Source: CAIWHR01 sp963781285 (GTDB lineage Bacteria > Pseudomonadota > Gammaproteobacteria > Burkholderiales > Casimicrobiaceae). From it: 64,000 nucleotides of DNA. Of the stretch, positions 51,713-59,778 are shown in pieces. The stretch lies in NCBI GenBank assembly GCA_963781285.1, contig CAWAFI010000026.1, positions 124,001-188,000 on the forward strand. Reading direction: 5' to 3'. The notes under the pieces were generated by a model that was not told the origin of the DNA, did not search any database, and saw nothing but the letters and a program-made list of their open reading frames with translations. Numbering within the stretch: the stretch's first letter is position 1; each line of letters begins with the position of its first letter. The translations under genes were made by a program, and so were the position numbers.

Positions 51713-52153
51713 ATGCAACCGAGTACGAGATTTGCGTGGCGGCCCGTCGCCGTTGCGGTCGCGCTGGTGATTTCCATTTGCGGCGCGTATTCGATCGCCG
51801 CATTCGGCGCCGACGTGAAGGTCACGTTGTCCGGCGATCAGGAAGTTCCGGCGGTGAAGACCGCGGCAACCGGCAGTGGCACGATTACGATCGGCGACGA
51901 TATGTCCGTCAAGGGCAGTGTGACGACCTCCGGCGTCGCAGGAACGGCGGCGCACATCCACATGGCGGCCGCGGGCAAGAATGGCCCCGTAATTGTTCCA
52001 ATGGCCAAGAGCGGCGACAATGGCTGGGCAATCGGCGCCGGCGCAAAGCTCACCGATGACCAGATGAAAGCTTTCAAGGCCGGCGAGCTGTACGTGAACG
52101 TGCACAGCGCGGCTAATCCCGGCGGTGAAATCCGCGGCCAGCTGAAGCCGTAA
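51713..52153 (+). CDS. CHRD-domain exported protein
   Basis: 146 aa: a signal peptide with hydrophobic core VAVAVALVISICGAYSIAAF, then a CHRD domain: VKVTLSGDQEVPAVKTAATG, AHIHMAAAGKNGPVIVPM, YVNVHSAANPGGEIRGQLKP. The HIH and NVHS...GGEIRGQL ends are the family signature. Function of bacterial CHRD proteins is poorly known. GAGGAG precedes ATG 51713. A fragment of this gene recurs at 53051-53120. Confidence 0.9.
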   Translation: MQPSTRFAWRPVAVAVALVISICGAYSIAAFGADVKVTLSGDQEVPAVKTAATGSGTITIGDDMSVKGSVTTSGVAGTAAHIHMAAAGKNGPVIVPMAKSGDNGWAIGAGAKLTDDQMKAFKAGELYVNVHSAANPGGEIRGQLKP

Positions 52154-52174
52154 CACGCGATCGGATTGCGGATT

Positions 52175-52211
52175 CGGGGTCGGGCACGTGGTGCCTGACC
52201 CCGATTTTTTT
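52175..52211 (+). terminator. Terminator or REP-type palindrome after the CHRD gene
   Basis: CGGGGTCGGGCAC / GTGCCTGACCCCG pair as a 13-bp stem (one G-T) with a 3-base loop, followed by A and seven T. It is a good Rho-independent terminator. The GGGTC-AGGCAC arms also resemble betaproteobacterial REP units, so it may be a recruited repeat. Confidence 0.8.
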
Positions 52212-52235
52212 GGTGCCCGGGGCCCGACTCGAACA
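52211..52235 (-). other. tRNA-Leu 3'-end remnant (attachment-site candidate)
   Basis: The minus strand ends GTTCGAGTCGGGC then CCCGGGCACCA, i.e. the T loop, the 3' T stem and the 3' acceptor strand with CCA. It matches the intact tRNA-Leu at 53610 except for two bases. No 5' half is present. Such a duplicated tRNA 3' end is what tyrosine integrases leave at the far end of an inserted element. Confidence 0.6.
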
Positions 52236-52297
52236 CGCTAGGCAAAATTGCGTATTGCCGGCAGGAATACCCCCACCGCTACCCCCAGGCACCAGAC

Positions 52298-52577
52298 TCA
52301 CGGCACCAATTGATAGAGTCGACCGAGCGTCCACACAACACCACATGCCGATACCAGCGCAGCGAACGTGTCCCAGAACGAACTGCGCCGCAGTAACGAC
52401 ACGTCCTCATCAGCGAAATCGCCCGGCTTGTGTTGCCGCGCAATCGCTTCACGCACTCGCGCAAGCTCGCGACCCCTTCGCAAGAGACAAGCTCGTGTAG
52501 ACCATCGCGAACGACAGCACGAACCAGATAAGCGGCCCTAGTGCCCATCGGGGCGAAATTGCCGGCGTGCCATCCAT
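52298..52577 (-). pseudogene. Two-TM hypothetical protein, frameshifted
   Basis: From ATG 52577 the frame gives MDGTPAISPRWALGPLIWFV then LSFAMVYTSLSL, a membrane helix, before running out of sense. A one-base shift near 52497 restores RRGRELARVREAIARQHKPG and a second helix (FWDTFAALVSACGVVWTLG) to the stop at 52298. No family recognised. It lies between the tRNA-Leu remnant and the phasin copy, so it may be cargo of a lost element. Confidence 0.5.
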
Positions 52578-52615
52578 GAGTTTCCCGGCTACGGTTGCCA
52601 GCAGGTCGAGATCGT

Positions 52616-53036
52616 CGCAGCGCGGCCGAGGCGGGCGACGTGCAGTCGCTGATGGCCGTGGGCCAGAGCGCGGCGCAGGAAGCCATGGAGCAGTCGATGC
52701 AATACTGGGGCCAGATGTTCGATCTCATCGTCGAGATCCAGAAGCGGCTCTTCTCGATGTTGGAGAGCCAGACGGCTGGCCTGCCCGGCGCCAAGGAAGC
52801 GAAGGCGGCGTTGGCGATGATGCCTGACGTCACCAAATTCCAGAATGTCGTCTCGGCGATGCAGGGCGTGATGTCGTCGGGTGGCTCGGCGTTCGAGCAG
52901 ATGCAGAAGGTGATGGGCGACTTCGCCCGCATGACCGGGATACGGCGTTAAGCGGATCGCGGAATGGCGGCCCGCGGGGCCAAGTGCCCCCGGGCCGCGG
53001 TAGCGCTTCGGCTGCGCGATCGATCGCGCTGCGCGC
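52616..53036 (+). pseudogene. Duplicated 3' end of the phasin gene
   Basis: These 421 bases appear identical to 51156-51576 (offset 1460). They carry codons for the last 111 phasin residues (ending ARMTGIRR at 52951) and 85 bases of downstream sequence, but no start or promoter. The identity suggests a very recent duplication or an assembly artefact. Confidence 0.9.
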
Positions 53037-53050
53037 AGATCGATCCGCTC

Positions 53051-53120
53051 GATCGGCGACGATATGTCCGTCAAGGGCAGTGTGACGACGTCCGGCGTCG
53101 CCGGAACGGCGGCTCACATC
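53051..53120 (+). pseudogene. Fragment of the CHRD gene
   Basis: About 70 bases beginning GATCGGCGACGATATGTCCG match 51889-51958 of the CHRD gene with a few substitutions (MSVKGSVTTSGVAGTAAHI). It follows the phasin copy by 14 bases. Unlike that copy it has diverged, so the two pieces may differ in age. Confidence 0.8.
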
Positions 53121-53173
53121 CGAATAACGGCAGCCGGCAGGCAGTGCCGCGTTGGCGAGCCCCTGGCGAAATC

Positions 53174-53250
53174 TGGAGCCGGGAGTGGGATTCGAACCCA
53201 CGTCTGCAGGCCGTGCTCACCTGTGCCTTGGTCCACTTGGCTATCCCAGC
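53174..53250 (-). tRNA. tRNA-like cloverleaf, Cys-like, with abnormal anticodon loop (possible tRNA pseudogene)
   Basis: 77 bases with CCA on the minus strand. Acceptor GCTGGGA pairs with TCCCGGC (one G-U), D arm GCC/GGC, T arm GTGGG-TTCGAAT-CCCAC, discriminator U and encoded CCA. The anticodon arm is CAGGT-GAGCACG-GCCTG. By position the anticodon is GCA (Cys), and U73 and the D arm also look Cys-like, but base 33 is A instead of the universal U. A degenerate gene or a non-canonical tRNA are both possible. The surrounding 53121-53609 has no coding gene. Confidence 0.55.
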
Positions 53251-53609
53251 CTTGCAGCGCAGCAAGAGTCATGCCGTAACGGCAATCGCCCTCCCTTGTC
53301 AATCTGGATCGGTACGGCGGGCTGTCGGTTGACGAGCGAGTGCTCGTCGGCGAGCGCCTGGCGCGATGATCGGCACGGCGGACGTGCGCAGGTAGCATCG
53401 CGCGGGCGATCCTGCCTTGTGCGCGATCCTGCGCGGTTGCGTGGGGAGAACTTGCGGGGCGGTGCGACGCTGCTACCTACAGAGCGCAATCCGCGCTGCG
53501 ACGGCTTGTGCCGTAGACGCCAGCGCCGCAGTTGCCGCCGCGATGGCGGTTATCCAAATGAGGATGCGCGCCTGCCCTAGATCGAGTTCGGCAGCGACTC
53601 GCTTGCCGT

Positions 53610-53700
53610 TGGTGCCCGGGGCCGGAGTCGAACCGGCACGGCGCGATTAGGCGCCCGCGGATTTTAAGTCCGCTGTGTCTACCAGTTTCACCACCCGGGC
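53610..53700 (-). tRNA. tRNA-Leu (anticodon UAA)
   Basis: A complete class II tRNA on the minus strand. Acceptor GCCCGGG/CCCGGGC with discriminator A and encoded CCA, D arm with GGTAGACAC, anticodon stem-loop GCGGA-CTTAAAA-TCCGC (anticodon UAA), a long variable arm GGGCGCCTAATCGCGCC, and T arm CCGG-TTCGACT-CCGG. A partial copy of its 3' end lies 1.4 kb away. Confidence 0.95.
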
Positions 53701-53839
53701 ACGGCACGATTCTACGCATCGGACCCGAAGCGGGGGCCGGGTCGATGTCCCGCCGAGGGGTGATTGCACGACGTAAGCGTCGGGCGCCGCCGGGCAGGCG
53801 CTGGACTGGCGCTTAATTCGGGACCCCAGAACCGAGCCC

Positions 53840-53888
53840 TTGACAAGATGCTTATTATCGATAATGATCGCGTCCAATTATCGATAAT
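53840..53888 (+). promoter_or_regulatory. Promoter with two GntR/FadR-type operators
   Basis: TTGACA at 53840-53845 and AATGAT at 53863-53868 (17-base spacer) form a sigma-70 promoter. The perfect palindrome ATTATCGATAAT occurs twice, at 53854-53865 (overlapping the -10) and 53877-53888, 23 bases apart. FadR-subfamily GntR regulators bind such sites. The regulator encoded just downstream is the obvious candidate, implying autorepression. Confidence 0.8.
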
Positions 53889-53903
53889 GATTCTGTGCCG
53901 ATC

Positions 53904-55509
53904 ATGCGATCACAACCGGGGCCCAAGGCTGCCGAGGTCTACAGCGGGCTCAAGAAGCAGATCATGCTGGCCGAGCTGCTTCCGGGGCAGCAGCTGGTCG
54001 AGTTGGAGCTCGCGCAAGCCATGAGCTGCAGTCAAACGACGGTCCGCGAAGCGCTGCTGCGCCTGCAGGAGGACGGACTCATCGTCCGCAACGGATATCG
54101 CGGCAGCGTCGTGTCGCCAGTATCGGCGATCGAAGCGCAGGAATGTCTCGATCTGCGCGCGCGCCTGGAGGCACGTGCAGCACGCCAATCACTGGTTCGC
54201 CTCGACGCGCATCGACTGGAATCTCTGCGCGACTGCGTGCGGAAGATGGAGGCGGCCGCGGCGCGGAACGACGAGTATGCGTTGTTCGAGGCCGATCAGG
54301 AGTTCCACAAGGCGCTGTTCAGCGCCGCCGATCTTCCGGCCCTGATGCCGATCCTCGAACGCTGTTCGCTCTACGGCCACCGTTTCAAGATGACGCAATC
54401 CGCCGCCGTCCGCACCTTGCCGGAGACCGCCAGCCGCCATTGGAAGATCGTCGAAGCGCTGGAGCGCAATGATGCCGCCGCGGTCGAACGCACGGTCTTC
54501 CACCACGTCGTCAGCGTCATCGGCGACCCGCCCCCCGGCGTCGCGCCGCCAAGGCGCGGCGCGCCGCGGATGTCGGCGACGATGAAGGAAATCCACGAGC
54601 GCATCCAGGACGAGGATCGTGACTTGCCGGACCTGCTCCGGCTGCCGCTGGATCAGGCGCGCGTTCAGTTCGAGCGCGTCAACGCGCGCTGGAATCGCAT
54701 CGAGCAGAAACGCTACGAGATCGAGCGTTTCAGCATTCCCGGTCCGACACAGGATATTGCCGCAGTGCGCGTCGCCACGAAGAAGGGCCGCCGCAGCGGC
54801 ACGCTGCTGTACCTGCACGGCGGCGGCTGGGTCTTCGGCTCCACGGCCACGCATCTCGGGGCGATGGCGCGGCTGGCCGAGCTCGCCGGCGTGACCGTGA
54901 TCGGGATCGACTACGGTCTTGCGCCGGAGGCGCCGTTTCCCGCTGGATTGAACGATTGCACCTGGGCATGGCGCTGGCTTCGTGCCCAGGCGGATGCGCT
55001 GGGCTTGTCCGCGCCCTGGTTCGTCGCCGGCGATTCTTCCGGGGCCAATCTCGCGCTGGCCTCGCTGCTCGATCTGCGCAACGCCGGAGAGCCGCTGCCC
55101 GATGCGGCGCTGCTCTTTTACGGCGTCTACGCGCCCGATCACACGACCGAGTCGCATCTGCTGTGCGGGCAGGGCCAGTTCGGGCTCACGACCGAAAAGA
55201 TGGCCTGGTATCGCAATCATTACCTGAGCGGAGAGCGTCGGGATCCCTCGGATCATCGCGCCTCGCCGCGGTTACGCCGATCTCGCCGGGCTGCCGCCGC
55301 TTTTCGTCAACGCAGCGGGCCTCGATCCGCTGCGCGACGACAGCGTACTGGTGGCGCACCGCCTCGCCGAGGTCGGGGGGCCGTTCGAGTTCAAGGTTTA
55401 CGAAGGGGTAATTCACGGGTTCATGCAGATGAGCCGCGAGTTGCCGGAAGCCATGACTGCATTCAAGGACGCGGCGACGTTCATGCATTCGTTCCCGCCG
55501 GCACGTTAG
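53904..55509 (+). pseudogene. GntR/FadR-family regulator fused to an alpha/beta hydrolase, frameshifted near its end
   Basis: Residues about 10-80 form a GntR winged helix (YSGLKKQIMLAELLPGQQLV, then TVREALLRLQEDGLIVRNGY). Residues 85-215 form the helical FCD ligand domain. A Pro/Arg-rich linker (PPPGVAPPRRGAPR) leads without a stop into an alpha/beta hydrolase of the HSL/esterase type: oxyanion YLHGGGWVFGS near 305, nucleophile VAGDSSGANLALA near 376. After one surplus base near 55271 the frame gives LPPLFVNAAGLDPLRDDS and the His motif VIHGFMQM, ending at 55509. ATG 53904 or GTG 53895 may start it. It heads a sugar-uptake operon; the hydrolase may open a lactone or ester of the inducer. Confidence 0.78.
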
Positions 55510-55534
55510 GACCATATCACCGACAGGAGGCACG

Positions 55535-56761
55535 ATGTTCACGCGAGTCCGTATCTACCTTTGCGCGGCGTTTTGCGCGTTCGCGCTCGCCAGCACGAGC
55601 GCTTTTGCCCAGCAGGTGGTGACCTTCTGGTACCACGTCGACAATCCGGAAAACACCAAGCTGATGGACGATCTGGTCAAGAGCTTCGAGGCCAGGAATC
55701 CCGGCATCAAGATCAACGCCGAAAACGTTCCGTGGAACAGCTATTTCGACAAGCTGTTCATCACCATCGTGGGAGGCAAGGCGCCGGACGTGGCGATGGT
55801 CAAGCTTTCGCTGCAGCCGCAACTGCTGGAAATGGGCGCGCTCGAGCCGATCACGCAACGGTTGGACGCGTGGCCCGGCAAGGCCGACCTGGCGAACAAT
55901 CTGCTGGACATCAACAAGGCGGCGGACGGCCAGTACTATTACCTGCCGCTGCAATACGTCGCGATCTACCTCTATTACCGTGCCGACCTGTTCGCGAAAT
56001 ACAATCTGAACGCGCCGACGACGTGCGAGGAGTTTCTCGATGCGGCCAAGAAACTCACGTTGTCGGCCAGCGCCAACGGCGGCACGGAGCTGTACGGGTT
56101 CGGCATGCGCGGCGGCCGGGGCGGTCAGGACAACTGGGGGCCGTTCGTGCTGTCGCAGGCCAGCTTCACGCCGGGTGGCCTCACCACGCCCAAGGCCATC
56201 GCGGCCGACGCGTGGTACGTCGACCTGTTTCGGAAGCACAAGGTGACGCCGCCGTCCGCGCCCAACGACGGTTTCAATGAAATCATCAGCGCGTTCAAGT
56301 CGGGCCGCACCGCGATGATTTTCCATCACATCGGCTCCGCCAAGGGGATGGTCGACGCGCTCGGCGACAAGGTCGCCGCGGTGCCGGTGCCATCCTGCGG
56401 CGGCGGGCGGTGGACCTATTTCGGCGACGAATCCACCGCCATGTTCAAGACCTCGAAGGTCAAGGATGCAGCCTGGAAGTGGATGACGTTCCTGAGCGAA
56501 GGGGAGGGCAATCTGAAGTTCAACGAGGCGACTGGGCAGCTGACCGTGACCAAGAGCGGCGCCGCCAAGATTTCGCAACCGCCGCGCTTCGTCAAGGTAT
56601 CGATGGACTCGCTGGCCTTTGCCAAGCCGTTGCCGTTGGTGCCGCAAACCGCCGACTTCGTGACGACGGTCTGGCCGACCAACATGCAGCGTGCGCTCAA
56701 CGGTGAGATCACGCCGGCGCAGATGATGGAAGCCATCGACAAGCACTACGCAAAGAAATAG
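55535..56761 (+). CDS. ABC transporter sugar-binding protein (family 1 extracellular solute-binding)
   Basis: 408 aa with a signal peptide ending AFA before QQVVTFWYHVDNPENTKLMD. The periplasmic-binding fold is shown by FEARNPGIKINAENVPWNSY, PDVAMVKLSLQPQLLEMGAL and IYLYYRADLFAKYNLNAPTT, as in UgpB/MalE-type carbohydrate binders. CAGGAGG precedes ATG 55535. It is followed by two MalF/MalG-like permeases and, after two enzymes, the matching ATPase. The ligand is probably an oligosaccharide or glycoside, not identifiable here. Confidence 0.9.
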   Translation: MFTRVRIYLCAAFCAFALASTSAFAQQVVTFWYHVDNPENTKLMDDLVKSFEARNPGIKINAENVPWNSYFDKLFITIVGGKAPDVAMVKLSLQPQLLEMGALEPITQRLDAWPGKADLANNLLDINKAADGQYYYLPLQYVAIYLYYRADLFAKYNLNAPTTCEEFLDAAKKLTLSASANGGTELYGFGMRGGRGGQDNWGPFVLSQASFTPGGLTTPKAIAADAWYVDLFRKHKVTPPSAPNDGFNEIISAFKSGRTAMIFHHIGSAKGMVDALGDKVAAVPVPSCGGGRWTYFGDESTAMFKTSKVKDAAWKWMTFLSEGEGNLKFNEATGQLTVTKSGAAKISQPPRFVKVSMDSLAFAKPLPLVPQTADFVTTVWPTNMQRALNGEITPAQMMEAIDKHYAKK

Positions 56762-56793
56762 GCGGAGCCGGCAAACGGGTGCCCGGAGCGGCA

Positions 56794-57677
56794 ATGGACC
56801 GAGATCTCCGCTCCGGGGTGCTGCCCTATGTCCTGCTGTCGCCGGCCGTGCTGGCCACGGTCATCGTGGTCTTCTACCCGATGGCCCAGGCCATCGTCAC
56901 CAGCCTGTACCAGAGCATCCTGTGGAAGCCGCGCGATGTCCACTTCATCGGACTCGACAACTATTCTGCGTTGCTGCACGACCCGGTGTTCTGGTCGTCG
57001 CTGGGCCGGACCGCGATCTGGATCGGGCTGACGGTGCCGCTGCAGATGCTGCTCGGCCTCGTCACCGCGCTGTTCCTCAATCAGGAGTTCCGCTGGCGCG
57101 GTCTGGCGCGCAGCCTGATCCTGATTCCGTGGGCGCTTCCCAGCGTGGTGATCGGGCTGATGTGGGCCTGGATCTACAACCCGCAGGTCGGTCTGCTCAA
57201 CGACCTGCTGTTGCGCCTCGGCCTGCTGCAAAGCGCGATGCCGTGGCTCGCCAATCCGGCCACCTCGCTCTACGCCATCATCGCCGGCGCTGGTGTGGCA
57301 AGGCTTTCCGTTCTTCGCGATCATGATCCTGGCCGGCCTGCAGACCATTCCTGCCGTCGCTGTACGAGGCCGCGGAAATCGACGGTGCCGGCGCGTGGCA
57401 TCAGTTCTGGCATATCACGCTGCCCGGGCTTCGTGGCGTGCTGGTCACGGCGGTGATGCTGCGCCTCATCTGGGTCGCGAATTCGATCGACGTGATCTAC
57501 GTGATGACCGGCGGCGGGCCCGGCTACGCGACGCATACGCTGCCGCTCTACGCGTTCAAGCGGACCTACGCCAGCATGGACTTCGGCTACGGCTCGGCGC
57601 TCGCCGTGACCTTCTCGCTGCTGCTGCTCGGCGCGATCGTCCTCTATCTGCGGCGGGCGGGGCGGGGTATCGAATGA
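56794..57677 (+). pseudogene. ABC sugar permease (MalF/UgpA-type), two frameshifts
   Basis: Starts MDRDLRSGVLPYVLLSPAVL and has about six membrane helices. The frame breaks near 57293 (before WQGFPFFAIMILAGLQTIP) and again near 57352 (before LPSLYEAAEIDGAGAWHQFW). The EAA loop EAAEIDGAGAWHQFWHITLP that contacts the ATPase is complete only when both are corrected. The corrected protein of about 293 aa would be full-length. Either the importer is dead or the assembly has indels here. Confidence 0.82.
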
Positions 57678-58010
57678 GCGAGGCGGCAGCGTAAGCGAGC
57701 CAAGGCCCGAAGGGCGCGTCCGCGAGCGATTGAGTGCGGCCGACCCCGCGACGCAGCGCGCAACGAGGAACGTGCGGAGGCCGCGGAATGAGCGAGCGGC
57801 GCGAAGCGCAGGACGCCTGCGCGAGCAGGGCGAAGCCAAGGCCCGAAGGGCGCGTCTGCGAGCGCGGGCGGCGGCCGACCGCAAGTTGCAACGAGGACAA
57901 TCATAAGCGGCGGAGGCCGCACCGAAGGGCGCGTCGCCGAGCGATTGAGCGCGGCCGACCCCGCGGCGCAACGCGGAACGAGGAACGTGCGGAGGCCGCG
58001 GAATGAGCGT
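57674..58010. repeat. Imperfect tandem repeats between the two permease genes
   Basis: A block of about 71 bases ending GGCCGCGGAATGAGCG occurs at 57724-57794 and again at 57939-58009 with about five differences. A shorter unit CCAAGGCCCGAAGGGCGCGT repeats at 57699 and 57836, with a degenerate third copy near 57922. Each long copy ends in the start context of the second permease, so the array carries duplicate ATGAGCG starts (57674, 57788, 58003). MalF/MalG-type genes usually abut or overlap; here 325 bases separate them. Confidence 0.75.
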
Positions 58011-58843
58011 CCAACGCACGAGCTCGTTCCGGCGCCTGTGGACGTTGCACTTGCCGATGGCGGCGATCGTGCTGTTCGCGCTGGGACCCTACCTCTGGAT
58101 GGCCCTGACGTCGATCAAGCGGGAATCCACGTTGTTCGCGCCGGAGCGCACGCTTCCTGCCGGCCGTCGCGACGCTGGAAAACTACATTCGACTGTTTTC
58201 GAAGACTACGTTTCTGGAAAACCTCGGCCACAGCCTGATCGTCGCGCTCGGCACGATGGCCGTCGGCCTTGCGGTCAGCATCACGGCTGCCTATGCGTTC
58301 TCGCGCTTCCGCTTTCCGGGGCGCCGCATCCTGATGCTGCAGTTCCTGTTGATCAACATGTTTCCCATCGTGCTGCTGATCATCCCGCTGTTCATCATCA
58401 TGAGGAATGTCGGCTTGCTCGACACGCACCTGGGCCTCGTGCTGGCGCATTCGACGTTTTCCATTCCCTTCGCCACGTGGATGATGATCAGCTACTTCGA
58501 CGCGATTCCGCGCACGCTCGACGAAGCTGCGATGGTCGACGGTTGCGGCCCTGTGGGAGCCATGCTGCGCGTGGTGTTGCCGTTGACGATGCCGGGGATC
58601 ATCGCCACGGGCATCTACATCTTCATCACGTCCTGGAACGAATACCTGTATGCCTCCGTGCTCGCGGGACAGAAGGTGCGCACGCTCACGGTCGCGGTCC
58701 AGACGCTGATCGGCGAATACGAGATCGCCTGGGGGCTGCTGACCGCGGCCGGCGTGGTCGGAGCGTTGCCGGTGACCGTGCTGTTCATGCTGATCCAAAG
58801 ACGCCTGGTCGCCGGCATGACGCAGGGCGCCGTCAAGGGTTGA
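58003..58843 (+). pseudogene. ABC sugar permease (MalG/UgpE-type), one frameshift
   Basis: Begins MSVQRTSSFRRLWTLHLPMA with the first helix and the TSIKRESTLFAPERT block, then shifts frame near 58150. The second frame continues FLPAVATLENYIRLFSKTTF, further helices, the EAA loop LDEAAMVDGCGPVGAMLRVV and ends QRRLVAGMTQGAVKG at 58843. Corrected length is about 280 aa. A frameshift so early would abolish function if real. Confidence 0.82.
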
Positions 58844-58896
58844 TCGGCACGCGTCGCCGGCGCCCATCGATGTCTCAACGAGGAAACGCAGTCGCC

Positions 58897-59778
58897 ATGA
58901 ATCCAATCGGCATCATCTCCATGCAACACAACCGTCCGTTCACGACGGCGGACTTTCCGCAGTTCGCGCGCTGGAAGGCGGCGGGGTACGACTTCGTCGA
59001 ATTACTGGTGCCGGAACCCGGCGAACTGGAACTGGCGGACGCGAGGCGCGCGCTCGACGAGGCCGGACTCGGCGTGGTGCTCGCGGCGCGTGTGAATCTC
59101 GACCGCAACCTGACGAGCGACGACCCGAACCGGCGCAAGGCGGGCATCGATTATCTGCGCTATTGCGCCGAAACCGCCCATGCCATCGGTGCACTAGTGG
59201 TCGGCGGGCCGCTCTACGGCAATCCACTGGTGTTCGCGGGTCGGGCGCCGCACGCGGTCTCCGAGGAGTTGCGCAAGGCACGGGTTGGATGGTGCGTCGA
59301 GGGCCTGCAGGCGGGAGGCGCGGCGGCAGCCGCATCCGGCATCCGGTTCGCCGTCGAGCCGCTCAACCGATTCGAAACCGACATCCTCAATACCGCGCGC
59401 CAGGGTGTCGAATTGATGAAGCTGGTCGCGCACCCGGCGGTCGGGCTGATGCTCGACACGTTCCACATGAACATGGAAGACGACGACATCCCCGGGGCGC
59501 TCCATGCCGCGGCGGCGTACCTGATCCACTTTCAGGCGAACGAGAACCACCGCGGGTATCTCGGTACCGGCCATCTCGACTGGACGGCGATCGTGCGCGC
59601 GCTCGACGATATCGGCTACCGCGGCACCATCTCGCTGGAGCCGTTCCGACGTCGCGACGAGCGGATCGGCATTCCGTTCGCGCAATGGAAGGCGCCGGCG
59701 CACGACGAAGCGGCCGACCTGGCAGCCGGCTGTGCGTTCATCAAGAGCCTGATCGCGCTGAATGGAGGCCGGACATGA
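58897..59778 (+). CDS. Sugar phosphate isomerase/epimerase family protein (TIM barrel)
   Basis: 293 aa. An AP-endonuclease-2-type xylose-isomerase-like barrel, closest by eye to D-psicose/D-tagatose 3-epimerases. Likely metal ligands are the Glu of RFAVEPLNRFETD, Asp of VGLMLDTFHMNMED, His of IHFQANENHRGYLGTGHLDW and Glu of TISLEPFRRRDE. It probably interconverts a keto-sugar imported by the neighbouring ABC system. ATG 58897 follows GAGGAAACG; ATG 58870 is an alternative. Its stop overlaps the next gene. Confidence 0.85.
   Translation: MNPIGIISMQHNRPFTTADFPQFARWKAAGYDFVELLVPEPGELELADARRALDEAGLGVVLAARVNLDRNLTSDDPNRRKAGIDYLRYCAETAHAIGALVVGGPLYGNPLVFAGRAPHAVSEELRKARVGWCVEGLQAGGAAAAASGIRFAVEPLNRFETDILNTARQGVELMKLVAHPAVGLMLDTFHMNMEDDDIPGALHAAAAYLIHFQANENHRGYLGTGHLDWTAIVRALDDIGYRGTISLEPFRRRDERIGIPFAQWKAPAHDEAADLAAGCAFIKSLIALNGGRT

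Noticed and set aside
52560..53120. A complete second phasin gene
   Set aside because: Only the last 111 codons are present, with no start codon, promoter or basic N-terminal part.
53040..53279. Short plus-strand frame MSVKGSVTTSGVAG as a new CHRD gene
   Set aside because: It is a 70-base fragment of the nearby CHRD gene that runs on into unrelated sequence, with no signal peptide or family C-terminus.
57788..58006. Frame starting ATGAGCGAGCGGCGC in the permease gap as a small gene
   Set aside because: The product is a low-complexity Arg/Ala/Pro string generated by the tandem repeats, and the start is a repeat copy of the permease start context.
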